A stretch of 10,568 nucleotides of DNA from Streptosporangiaceae bacterium. GTDB lineage: Bacteria > Actinomycetota > Actinomycetes > Streptosporangiales > Streptosporangiaceae. Below, in pieces: positions 1-6,668 of this stretch; the stretch's first letter is position 1; every line of letters begins with the position of its first letter. Below the pieces are notes generated by a model. It was not told where the DNA came from. It was given only the letters and a program-made list of their open reading frames with translations, and made no database searches. The position numbers were made by a program, and so were the translations under genes. Location: positions 1-10,568 of the forward strand of contig JASHQP010000628.1 in the NCBI GenBank assembly GCA_030039095.1, written 5' to 3'.

Positions 1-174
1 GGTCAGGCCGCCGGCGGTCGCGGCCAGCCGGTCCTTGCCGCGCGCCACGATGACGACGCTCCCGCCCGCGCGCGCCAGCGCCGCGGCAATGGCCCGCCCG
101 ATCCCGGAACTGCCGCCGGTCACGACGGCGACGAGGCCGTCCAGCGAGAACAGTTCCTCGACGTAAGACGCCAT
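1..174 (-). CDS. Short-chain dehydrogenase/reductase (SDR), N-terminal part only
   Basis: This is the first 58 codons of a minus-strand gene cut by the left window edge. The protein begins [14 protein letters not shown] and shows the classical SDR dinucleotide-binding start: a beta strand (LVAVV), then TGGSSGIG at residues 19-26 (the TGxxxGIG motif), then helix [11 protein letters not shown] and strand SVVIVAR. SDRs bind NAD(P)(H) here and oxidise or reduce an alcohol/carbonyl substrate. The catalytic Tyr-xxx-Lys is outside the window, so substrate and subfamily cannot be called. The ATG is chosen because an AGAGGG Shine-Dalgarno-like stretch (182-187) lies seven bases upstream and because the start sits a normal distance before the first Rossmann strand. 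It begins 60 bases after the stop of the ABC exporter gene on the same strand, so it may be the last known member of that operon, or have its own promoter. The family call is firm. Confidence 0.9.
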   Translation of the reverse strand, partial: MASYVEELFSLDGLVAVVTGGSSGIGRAIAAALARAGGSVVIVARGKDRLAATAGGLT

Positions 175-234
175 CACGGGGCCCTCTCGTTCGCCAGCGA
201 CCTTTGTACCAGAGCGCTGGCCGGCGCTGCCCGT

Positions 235-2136
235 TCAGGCAACCTCGGCCATTGCCTGGGCGAACTGGGCCTGGTAGAGGCGTGCGTACGCGCCGTCGGC
301 CGCCAGCAGTTCGGAGTGTGTTCCCTGTTCGACGATGTGCCCGTCCTCCATGACCAGGATGACGTCGGCGTCACGGATGGTCGACAGCCGGTGCGCGATC
401 ACGAAGCTCGTGCGGCCCAGGCGCAGGGACGCCATCGCGTGCTGGATCAGCACCTCGGTGCGCGTGTCCACCGAACTGGTGGCCTCGTCGAGGATGAGCA
501 CAGCGGGGCGGGCAAGGAACGCCCGGGCAATGGTGATGAGCTGCCGCTCACCCGCGCTGACGTTCGCGCCGTCGTCGTCGAGCACCGTGTCGTACCCGTC
601 GGGCAGCGTACGCACGAACCGGTCCACGTAGGTAGCCTTCGCCGCCTCCACGACCTGCTCGTGGCTGGCGCCGAAGGAGCCGTAGGCGATGTTCTCCTCG
701 ATGGTCCCGCCGAACAGCCACGCATCCTGCAGCACCATTCCGGTCAGGCCGCGCAGCTCCTCCCGGCTCATCAGCGCGGTGTCGACTCCGTCCAGAAGGA
801 TCGTGCCCGAGTCGATCTCGTAGAAGCGCATGAGCAGGTTGACCAGCGTGGTCTTGCCCGCACCGGTCGGGCCGACGATGGCCACGGTCTGGCCGGGCTC
901 GACGGTGAGCGACACATGCTCGATCAGCGGACGGTCGGCCACGTACCGGAAGGACACGTCACGGAACTCCACCCGGCCGGTCACCTCGGCGGGCCTGGAC
1001 GGCTCGGCGGCCTCGGGCTCCTGCTCGCGCGCGTCCAGCAGCGCGAACACCCGCTCCGCCGAGGCGACGCTCGACTGCAGCAGGTTGGCCATGCTCGCGA
1101 CCTGGGTCAGTGGCTGGCTGAACTGCCGCGAGTACTGGATGAACGCGGTCACCGCGCCGAGCGTCAGCGAGCCGCCCGCGATCAGAAGGCCGCCCACCAC
1201 AGCCACCAGCACGTAGTTCAGATTCGACATGAACATCATGACCGGCTGGATGGTCCCGGAGATGAACTGCGCCCGGTAGCTCGCGTTGAACAGCGCCTCG
1301 TTCTGCTCGGTGAAGGTCTCCATGGCCTTCTCCCGCTGGCCGAACGCGGTCACCAGCGCGTGCCCCGTGTACATCTCCTCGATGTGGCCGTTCAGCTGGC
1401 CAGTGAACTTCCACTGCCGGATGAACTGCGGCTGTGCCCGCTTGGCAATCTTCCGCATCGCCACCGCCGACGCCGGAACGGTCACCATCGCAATCAGCGC
1501 AAGCTGCCACGAGACGATGAACATCAGCGTCACCACGCCGACGATCGTCAGCAGCGAGGTAACCAGCTGACTGAGCGTCTGCTGCAGGGACTGCTGAAGG
1601 TTGTCGATGTCGTTGGTCACGCGGCTCAGCACCTCGCCGCGTGGCTGGCGGTCGAAGTAGCTCAGCGGCAGGCGCGACAGCTTCGCCTGGACGTCCTGGC
1701 GCATCTGGAACACGGAACGCTGCACCAGCGTGGCCGTCAGCCGCCCCTGGAACAAAGCGCACAGCGAACTGCCGGCGTTCAGCGCAACCACAACGCCGAG
1801 GATCTGGGCAACGTGGTTGAAGTCGACGCCGTGATGCCCGACGACGCCGAAGTAGACGACGTTGATCGCCTCGCCGAGCAGACGCGGCCCGAGCACGGCC
1901 AGCGTGACGCTGGCGATCGCGAACGACAGCGCCAGGACCGTCAGCTTCCGGTAGGGACCGAGCGTGCGCAACAGCCGCCGGCTCGATCCCTTGAAGTCCA
2001 GTGCCTTCTCGGTGGACATGCCGCCCATGAACCGCGCCGGACCGCCCATGGTGGTCGCCGGGCCGGGGCCGCGCTTCGGCGTTGCCCGCTCCCCGGCCCC
2101 GCCGGCCGGCTCGTCCCCGTTGACTCCCCCGCTCAC
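235..2136 (-). CDS. ABC exporter half-transporter, consensus-site subunit (multidrug/lipid exporter family)
   Basis: A 633-residue type IV ABC exporter: cytoplasmic Gly/Pro-rich N-tail (1-50), six-helix transmembrane domain (about 60-345) and nucleotide-binding domain (about 388-625). Visible motifs are Walker A GPTGAGKT (422-429), Q-loop Q470, ABC signature VSAGE (526-530) in place of LSGGQ, Walker B AVLILD with catalytic E551, and switch H582. Its own Walker A/B/H set is complete, while its signature motif has drifted. This is the pattern of the subunit that supplies the catalytic residues of the good site and the poor signature of the degenerate site. The GTG start is chosen because it overlaps the stop of the upstream subunit gene (GTGA) and has AGGAGG seven bases upstream; ATGs at residues 37 and 40 are possible but less well placed. 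It should pair with the upstream product in the cytoplasmic membrane. The substrate is unknown; the TetR context suggests a drug or small lipophilic molecule. Confidence 0.93.
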   Translation of the reverse strand: MSGGVNGDEPAGGAGERATPKRGPGPATTMGGPARFMGGMSTEKALDFKGSSRRLLRTLGPYRKLTVLALSFAIASVTLAVLGPRLLGEAINVVYFGVVGHHGVDFNHVAQILGVVVALNAGSSLCALFQGRLTATLVQRSVFQMRQDVQAKLSRLPLSYFDRQPRGEVLSRVTNDIDNLQQSLQQTLSQLVTSLLTIVGVVTLMFIVSWQLALIAMVTVPASAVAMRKIAKRAQPQFIRQWKFTGQLNGHIEEMYTGHALVTAFGQREKAMETFTEQNEALFNASYRAQFISGTIQPVMMFMSNLNYVLVAVVGGLLIAGGSLTLGAVTAFIQYSRQFSQPLTQVASMANLLQSSVASAERVFALLDAREQEPEAAEPSRPAEVTGRVEFRDVSFRYVADRPLIEHVSLTVEPGQTVAIVGPTGAGKTTLVNLLMRFYEIDSGTILLDGVDTALMSREELRGLTGMVLQDAWLFGGTIEENIAYGSFGASHEQVVEAAKATYVDRFVRTLPDGYDTVLDDDGANVSAGERQLITIARAFLARPAVLILDEATSSVDTRTEVLIQHAMASLRLGRTSFVIAHRLSTIRDADVILVMEDGHIVEQGTHSELLAADGAYARLYQAQFAQAMAEVA

Positions 2137-3869
2137 GCCGCTGCCTCCTGCTCCGTCAGCTGGGAGAGCACGATCTCCCGGTAGGTCTCGCTGGTGTCCA
2201 TCAGCTCGGCGTGCGTGCCGCGGGCGACGATGCGGCCCGCGTCCAGGACGAGAATCTGGTCGGCATGCCGGATCGTGCTCACCCGCTGCGCCACGATGAT
2301 CATCGTCGCGCTGGTCATCTCCGTTGCCAGCGCGGACCGCAGCCGGGCGTCGGTCGCGTAGTCGAGCGCCGAGAACGAGTCGTCGAACAGGTAGATCCCC
2401 GGTGTGTGCGCCAGTGCGCGGGCGATCGCCAGCCGCTGACGCTGGCCGCCGGACACGTTGGTGCCACCCTGGGAAATCGGCGAGTCGAGACCGCCGGGCA
2501 TCCGCTCGACGAAGTCCCGGGCCTGGGCAATGTCGAGTGCCTGCCACAGCTCCTCGTCGGTCGCCGCCTGGTTGCCGTAGCGCAGGTTCGTCGCGACCGT
2601 GCCGGAGAACAGGTATGGCTTCTGCGGCACCAGGCCCACCGCCGCCGACACCTCCGCCGGCTCGAGATCGCGCACGTCGACGCCGCCGATCAGCAACTGG
2701 CCGCTGGTCACGTCCAGCAGCCTCGGGACGAGGTTGACCAGTGTGGTCTTACCGCTGCCGGTGCCGCCGATGATCGCCGTGGTCTGGCCGGGCAGCGCCG
2801 TGAAGCTGATGTCGTGCAGCACCGGCTGCTCGGCGCCGGGATACCGGAACCCGACGTTGCGGAACTCCAGCCGGCTCGGCTCGTTCCCCGCGGGCAGCGG
2901 AGACACCGGAGGGGCCAGCGCCGGCTCCGTGTCGATGACCTCCATGATCCGCTCGGCGCTGACCTCGGCGCGCGGCACCAGCATGAACATGAACGTCGCC
3001 ATCATCACCGACATGAGGATCTGCGCGAGGTACGTGATGAACGCGGTCAGCGACCCGATCTGCATCGACCCGCCGGCGATCAGGTGCCCGCCGAACCACA
3101 CGACGGCGGTGGTGGACAGGTTCAGGACCAGCATGACCGAGGGGAACATCAGCGCCATCAGCTTGCCGGCCCCGAGCGAGACGTCGAACAGCTGCGTGCT
3201 GGCGGTGCGGAACCGCTCCCGCTCCTGCGGGTCGCGGACGAACGCCCGGATGACCCGCACGCCCGTGATCTGCTCGCGCAGCACCCGGTTGATGTTGTCC
3301 AGCCGCTCCTGCATCTTGCGGAACAGCGGCCGCATCCGGGAAATGATCAGCGTCACGATGACGCCGAGCAGCGGCACCGCCACCAGCAGCAGGGAGGAGA
3401 GCGGCACGTCCTGGTTCAGCGCCAGGATGATCCCGCCGATGCACATGATCGGGGCGGACAGCAGCAGCGTGAACGTCATGATCGCGAGCATCTGAACCTG
3501 CTGCACGTCGTTGGTCGTACGGGTGATCAGGGACGGCGTACCGAGGTGGTTGACCTCACGGTCGGAGAACATCAGCACCCGGCTGAAGACCCCATGCCGG
3601 ACGTCGCGGCCCAGGGCCATCGCGACCTTCGCGCCGAAGTACACCGCACCGACCGCGCAGAAGATCTGCACCACCGTAATGCCGAGCATGAAGCTGCCGG
3701 TCTTGACGATGTAGTGGGTGTTATCGGTGATCACGCCCTTGTCGATGATGTCGGCGTTGAGCGTCGGCAGGTACAGCGTCGCCAGCGTCTGCGCAAGCTG
3801 CAGGAGCAGCACGAGCGCGAGCGGCTTGCGGTACTGACGCAGGTAGGTGCGCAGCAGGCGGATCAGCAC
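2133..3869 (-). CDS. ABC exporter half-transporter, degenerate-site subunit
   Basis: A 578-residue ABC exporter subunit with a six-helix transmembrane domain (about 15-300) and a nucleotide-binding domain (about 333-570). Motifs: Walker A GGTGSGKT (368-375), Q-loop Q416, consensus signature VSGGQ (472-476), and Walker B IYLFD with D496. The residue after D496 is D497 where active ATPases have Glu, and the switch position is Q528 (VAQRVSTI) where active ATPases have His. Loss of both marks the non-catalytic site of heterodimeric exporters of the TM287/288 and BmrCD type (known from that family). It starts with GTG after a weak GAGAGAG purine run, 63 bases after the TetR stop, and its end overlaps the next subunit gene by four bases. 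It is therefore read as the first exporter gene of a TetR-led operon. The substrate is not predictable. Confidence 0.94.
   Translation of the reverse strand: MLIRLLRTYLRQYRKPLALVLLLQLAQTLATLYLPTLNADIIDKGVITDNTHYIVKTGSFMLGITVVQIFCAVGAVYFGAKVAMALGRDVRHGVFSRVLMFSDREVNHLGTPSLITRTTNDVQQVQMLAIMTFTLLLSAPIMCIGGIILALNQDVPLSSLLLVAVPLLGVIVTLIISRMRPLFRKMQERLDNINRVLREQITGVRVIRAFVRDPQERERFRTASTQLFDVSLGAGKLMALMFPSVMLVLNLSTTAVVWFGGHLIAGGSMQIGSLTAFITYLAQILMSVMMATFMFMLVPRAEVSAERIMEVIDTEPALAPPVSPLPAGNEPSRLEFRNVGFRYPGAEQPVLHDISFTALPGQTTAIIGGTGSGKTTLVNLVPRLLDVTSGQLLIGGVDVRDLEPAEVSAAVGLVPQKPYLFSGTVATNLRYGNQAATDEELWQALDIAQARDFVERMPGGLDSPISQGGTNVSGGQRQRLAIARALAHTPGIYLFDDSFSALDYATDARLRSALATEMTSATMIIVAQRVSTIRHADQILVLDAGRIVARGTHAELMDTSETYREIVLSQLTEQEAAA
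2144..2149 (-). promoter_or_regulatory. Ribosome binding site AGGAGG deciding the GTG start of the second ABC subunit
   Basis: A consensus AGGAGG lies inside the last codons of the upstream ABC subunit gene, seven bases before the GTG at 2136-2134. That GTG overlaps the upstream TGA as GTGA. Together these indicate translational coupling and equal production of both exporter subunits. Confidence 0.8.
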
Positions 3870-3932
3870 AGGACTCTCTCAGGGGCTGTAATTCTCCGGT
3901 CAGGGAAGCGTGCTCGGCGGGGCCGCCGGTGC

Positions 3933-4631
3933 CTAGCCGGAATCGGCGGCTTCGGCGGGCGGGAGAACGTCGCGCATGCCGGCGGCGAACTGCCGGAACG
4001 ACTGGCGGATCAGCGGCGCGAGCGGCACCGGCGGATCGGAGTGCAGCCAGCGTTCCATCGCGGCCTGCATGGCAGCCGAGACAGCACCGGCCATGATCCG
4101 CGGGAACATGTCGGTCTTCACCGAGGTCCCCGCGCGCTCGGCGATCACCTCGGCCAGGTGATGCTGCGCCATGCGCTGCACCTTGAGGTACTCGCCGACG
4201 AGCTCGGGTGTGGTGATAACCAGGCGGATGCGGGCGATCCAGTCCTTGTCCGGCGCCCGGTCCGCCGGGCCGAACTGAGACAGCGCGGCCTGCGTCACCG
4301 ATTCCCACAGCGGCTCGCCGGGCGGCCGGGCGCGCAGCTCGTCGCCGATGCGCAGGGCCCGCTCCTGCTGCAGCGCGCAGATCGCCTCGTACTTGCTGGC
4401 GAAGTAGTTGTTGAACGTCCGCGCTGACACCCCGGCGGCGTCGGCGATGTCCTCGACGAGCACCTTGTCCAGGCCACGCTCGACGGCCAGCCGCATCGCC
4501 GCCTCCTGCAGCGCCTGGCGGGTCGCGACCTTCTTGCGCTCGCGCAGGCTAGATGCCCCTTCCGGACGCGGGAACGGCCGCTGCCTGGCAAGCTGCCCGG
4601 CCGGGCCTGAGGTCACCGGTTCCGCGCTCAC
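3933..4631 (-). CDS. TetR-family transcriptional regulator, probable repressor of the ABC exporter operon
   Basis: A 232-residue regulator. After a disordered tail (1-28), residues 30-88 form the TetR DNA-binding domain: a first helix with LRERKKVATRQALQEAAMRL, then VEDIADAAGVSARTFNNYFASKYEAI, where the last part is the recognition helix. The remaining ~140 residues form the helical ligand-binding/dimer domain, which is not diagnostic of a ligand. TetR proteins bind palindromic operators as dimers and release them when a small molecule binds. The GTG start is supported by a TATGCT -10 box six bases upstream (leaderless transcript), and a start further upstream would run through the promoter and the inverted repeat. 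The gene lies 63 bases ahead of the exporter genes on the same strand, so it probably regulates itself and the transporter together. Confidence 0.93.
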   Translation of the reverse strand: MSAEPVTSGPAGQLARQRPFPRPEGASSLRERKKVATRQALQEAAMRLAVERGLDKVLVEDIADAAGVSARTFNNYFASKYEAICALQQERALRIGDELRARPPGEPLWESVTQAALSQFGPADRAPDKDWIARIRLVITTPELVGEYLKVQRMAQHHLAEVIAERAGTSVKTDMFPRIMAGAVSAAMQAAMERWLHSDPPVPLAPLIRQSFRQFAAGMRDVLPPAEAADSG

Positions 4632-4637
4632 CCGGTC

Positions 4638-4665
4638 AGCATACTCGAACTTTCGTGTCCCGCAA
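4638..4665 (-). promoter_or_regulatory. Leaderless promoter of the tetR-ABC operon
   Basis: On the minus strand a -35-like TTGCGG (4660-4665) and a -10 TATGCT (4638-4643) are separated by 16 bases. Only six bases lie between the -10 box and the GTG of the regulator, so transcription should begin at or next to the start codon, giving a leaderless mRNA of the kind common in actinomycetes. The -35 box begins at the last base of one operator arm and extends into the spacer. No transcription start data are available here. Confidence 0.6.
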
Positions 4666-4682
4666 CTTTTCTGGACACGAAA
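4651..4682. promoter_or_regulatory. Perfect 10+10 bp inverted repeat, probable TetR operator
   Basis: TTTCGTGTCC (4651-4660) and GGACACGAAA (4673-4682) are exact reverse complements separated by 12 bases. One arm lies between the -35 and -10 of the tetR promoter and the other just upstream of the -35. A dimer, or a pair of dimers, bound here would block RNA polymerase. The symmetry is seen directly. Assigning it to the neighbouring TetR protein is inference from position. Confidence 0.72.
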
Positions 4683-4779
4683 ATAGATTGACACTTCTGC
4701 TTTGTGGCGCTACCGAGCGCTCTAGCCGGCGCCTCCGGGTGCGTGCGGAGCCGATCCTGCCAGCGGGGACGTGTCCACG

Positions 4780-5508
4780 TCAGCGGACCAGCCACCGGGC
4801 GCTCACGGCCAGCGCGGCGACCGCGACAATCGCGAAGATCATGACCCAGGCTCCGCCGGGGACCCGTGTCAGGCGTGCCAGCTGGTCGGCGTCGCTGCGC
4901 CGCCCCCCGCCGCGGCGGCGCTCACCCGCGAGCTCGATCACCGGCCGGACCCCGCCGAGCAGCAGGAACCACGTCATCACGTAGCCGAACCCGGCCTGCA
5001 CGGCCGCAGACGCGTACAGGCACACGGCCACGACAGCCACCAGCGCGGCCAGCACCGCCAGCATCCCGTAGGCGTTGCGGATCGCGATCGCGAGACCGGC
5101 CAGCAGCGCGAGGCTGAGCAGCAGCATCCCGGTCAGGTGCCCGATCGCCAGCAGCGCGGCTGCACCAAGGCCCAGCAGCGGTGGCGCCACGTAGCCGGCC
5201 ACGGCGGTCAGCGCGACGCCAACGCCCTCCGCCCGCCCCCTCGACAGGGTTTCACCCGCGGTGCTGCGGTAGATCCGGACGCCGCCCAGGTGCCGCCCCG
5301 TGGCCAGCGCCATCAGCGCGTGGCCGCCCTCGTGCACGATCGTGATCACGGTCCGTGCCACCGGCCAGGCCCGGGAGGAAACGACGATGAGCAGCGCGAG
5401 CACGCCGCTGCCCAGGACCAGCCACCGCGGCGGCAGCGGCTGCACCGCGAACGCGTGATGCCACGCGATGCCGGCGTGATGCCAGAACCCGCCGAGAAGC
5501 GAAGACAC
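4780..5508 (-). CDS. M50 family (M50B-like) integral-membrane zinc metalloprotease
   Basis: A 242-residue polytopic membrane protein. After a short N-terminus and a first helix (about 28-48) comes IVHEGGHALMAL with the zinc-binding HExxH at H59-E60-H63. Several hydrophobic helices follow (about 95-118, 121-140, 147-187), then a basic loop and SDADQLARL (215-222), and a last helix (about 220-238). The conserved Asp in the SDA motif is the likely third zinc ligand. Families of this type cleave or are presumed to cleave membrane-protein substrates within the bilayer; the substrate here is unknown and no anti-sigma factor gene is adjacent. The GTG start is preferred because a TAGCCT -10 box lies six bases upstream. 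It is separated by more than 140 bases from both neighbours and probably forms a single-gene unit. Confidence 0.82.
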   Translation of the reverse strand: MSSLLGGFWHHAGIAWHHAFAVQPLPPRWLVLGSGVLALLIVVSSRAWPVARTVITIVHEGGHALMALATGRHLGGVRIYRSTAGETLSRGRAEGVGVALTAVAGYVAPPLLGLGAAALLAIGHLTGMLLLSLALLAGLAIAIRNAYGMLAVLAALVAVVAVCLYASAAVQAGFGYVMTWFLLLGGVRPVIELAGERRRGGGRRSDADQLARLTRVPGGAWVMIFAIVAVAALAVSARWLVR

Positions 5509-5514
5509 GCAGCA

Positions 5515-5520
5515 AGGCTA
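5515..5520 (-). promoter_or_regulatory. Probable -10 box (TAGCCT) for a leaderless M50 protease transcript
   Basis: TAGCCT on the minus strand ends six bases before the GTG start, the spacing of a leaderless actinomycete promoter. There is no Shine-Dalgarno sequence in the few bases between. I see no convincing -35 hexamer at the expected 16-18 base distance, so this rests on the -10 alone. Confidence 0.45.
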
Positions 5521-5600
5521 AGCGGTCCTGCCCGTGCGTTCGTCGGGATCATGTCCATACGGCCTTGGGGCCCAGCCCTCCGGGCGCGACCGTGCGGAAT

Positions 5601-5622
5601 AGGTACGGGCGGAGCCGTACCT
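5601..5622. terminator. Perfect 8-bp inverted repeat with 6-base loop, possible terminator or operator
   Basis: AGGTACGG (5601-5608) and CCGTACCT (5615-5622) are exact reverse complements around the loop GCGGAG. It lies 75 bases beyond the stop of the minus-strand gene at 5697-6113 and about 93 bases ahead of the M50 start. The position suits a rho-independent-like hairpin ending the DUF4405 operon. It lacks a T-run, as many actinomycete terminators do, so an operator for the protease gene is an alternative. The rest of 5509-5696 shows no gene. Confidence 0.4.
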
Positions 5623-5696
5623 GCGCCGCACAGAGCGGGCCGCAGCGGCCGGAATGCCCCGGATCGGGCGGCGCCAGGCTCTGCCCCGGGCCGGGT

Positions 5697-6113
5697 TCAC
5701 GACCGAGGGGAAGCCCTGGTTCTCGCGCGCCAGTAACGGCGCAGGCTCCGGTAACTGGCGCTCGCGATCACCACCGCCGCGATGATGACCGCCTCGAGCT
5801 CTGCGTTGTACCGCAGCACGGCCAGGTTCACGGGCTGGAGCAGGTCGCCGAGATCCAGGCCCGGCGTACCGCCGCCGCTGATGCGGATCCCGGCCGCTCC
5901 AGGCCGCGCCTTCCCGTTGAAGACAACCGTTCTGCCCGGGGCGGCCTTGGGGCCGCGCGGCGGAGCCTTGGCCATGCTGCCCTGGGCGATGGCCACCTCG
6001 CCGCCCTGGCCCTCTCCCGGCAGGCTGGGCGAGAGCCGGCTCCAGGCCAGCCCGAGGAGCACCACGACGGCGACGACCGCGACAACGGCGCCGAACTGCC
6101 GGAGAAACTTCAC
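5697..6113 (-). CDS. Unrecognised small membrane protein with two transmembrane helices, coupled to the DUF4405 gene
   Basis: A 138-residue protein I do not recognise. It begins VKFLRQFG, followed by a hydrophobic helix (about 8-24), then a Gly/Pro-rich segment of about 75 residues without cysteines (LPGEGQGG, GSMAKAPPRGPKAAPG, RISGGGTPGLDLGDLL), a second helix (about 104-120) and a strongly basic tail (YRSLRRYWRARTRASPRS). By the positive-inside rule both ends are cytoplasmic and the middle segment is outside. The GTG start overlaps the TGA of the preceding gene (GTGA), which makes stoichiometric production with that haem-type membrane protein likely. It could be an accessory or assembly subunit of that protein. 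The lack of Cys and of obvious haem or metal motifs argues against it carrying its own redox centre. The reading frame is well supported by its coupling; the function is unknown. Confidence 0.72.
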   Translation of the reverse strand: MKFLRQFGAVVAVVAVVVLLGLAWSRLSPSLPGEGQGGEVAIAQGSMAKAPPRGPKAAPGRTVVFNGKARPGAAGIRISGGGTPGLDLGDLLQPVNLAVLRYNAELEAVIIAAVVIASASYRSLRRYWRARTRASPRS

Positions 6114-6628
6114 CGCGCCCGTCCCCACGGACGCCACGAGAGCATGCGGTGGCCGACGCCGGCGATCCATCTCCAGCGCAATGCCACGTGCACCGGGACG
6201 AGGCCGACCGTCACCTCCGCGGTGAGGACGTGCAGCCGGAGCCAGAACGGGGTCTGCAGGGTAGCGATGCCGAGTTCGGGGAGCGCGACCCGCGAGATCG
6301 CGATGCCGGACAGCACGCACAGCGTCATCGCGAACAGCAGTGCGAGGTTGACCAGCCAGATCAGCTTGTCGTGGCCGCGCGGGTCGAGCAGGCGCCGGGT
6401 CGTGCGGAGGACCCAGTCCCAGTGCAGCGTCAGGTGCAGCAGCAGGGCGGCGCCGATCCCGACGCCAACCCACTCGTGGATCACGTCGCCGGTGAACCCG
6501 TAGCTGTAGACCACCGTGTACGCGACGAGGAGGATCGCGTCGAACCAGAAGTCCAGCTTTGCCCGGCCCGTGACTCGCCCCCGGCGCGCGGCCTTGCCCG
6601 CGGACGACGTCGCCGAGGGTGCGCTCAT
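6110..6628 (-). CDS. DUF4405 / cytochrome b-like four-helix membrane protein, candidate dihaem protein
   Basis: A 172-residue integral-membrane protein with about four helices (26-45, 52-70, 88-110, 128-150). Helix 2 carries H51, H65 and H69 (IHEWVGVG...LLLHLTLHWDW) and helix 4 carries H133 and H147 (RLHVLTAEV...VPVHVALRWRW). The H-x13-H spacing and the trailing W-x-W are the same in both, which suggests an internal repeat. Histidines 14 residues apart on a transmembrane helix are the usual arrangement for stacked b-type haems, so an electron-transfer role within the membrane is inferred; haem binding is not proven. Proteins of this look are annotated as DUF4405 or cytochrome b561-like. The ATG is supported by TAAGGT seven bases upstream. 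It is the first gene of a two-gene unit with the protein at 5697-6113. Confidence 0.78.
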   Translation of the reverse strand: MSAPSATSSAGKAARRGRVTGRAKLDFWFDAILLVAYTVVYSYGFTGDVIHEWVGVGIGAALLLHLTLHWDWVLRTTRRLLDPRGHDKLIWLVNLALLFAMTLCVLSGIAISRVALPELGIATLQTPFWLRLHVLTAEVTVGLVPVHVALRWRWIAGVGHRMLSWRPWGRAR

Positions 6629-6635
6629 AACAGGA

Positions 6636-6641
6636 ACCTTA
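6636..6641 (-). promoter_or_regulatory. Probable -10 box (TAAGGT) for leaderless DUF4405 operon transcript
   Basis: TAAGGT on the minus strand ends seven bases before the ATG of the DUF4405 gene, again the leaderless spacing. An AAGG within it could alternatively serve as a weak Shine-Dalgarno. No clear -35 hexamer is visible at 6659-6665; the inverted repeat just beyond may hold an activator or repressor instead. Confidence 0.45.
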
Positions 6642-6668
6642 AGCCGGTCCCCGTTCGACCAGGCTCCT

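Noticed and set aside
316..2184. Long plus-strand open frame of 622 codons opposite the ABC subunit gene
   Set aside because: It is a shadow of the minus-strand gene in GC-rich DNA: the translation is rich in His, Arg, Gln and Glu without hydrophobic or motif structure, and the opposite strand encodes a complete ABC transporter.
2137..2547. Upstream extension of ABC subunit 2 by 137 codons
   Set aside because: It lies within the nucleotide-binding domain gene of subunit 1 in another frame. The GTG with AGGAGG and the GTGA overlap is the better start.
2211..4427. Plus-strand open frame of 738 codons across ABC subunit 1 and TetR
   Set aside because: Same kind of shadow. It crosses two well-supported minus-strand genes and an intergenic gap and has no recognisable domain.
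4688..4716. Plus-strand promoter TTGACA with TACCGA 17 bases later
   Set aside because: The -35 is perfect, but no plus-strand gene follows: the next gene downstream is the minus-strand M50 protease, and the -10 match is weak.
4711..4739. Terminator after the M50 gene (GGCGC...GCGCC stem)
   Set aside because: Only a 5-bp stem with a long loop and no T-run; too weak to annotate.
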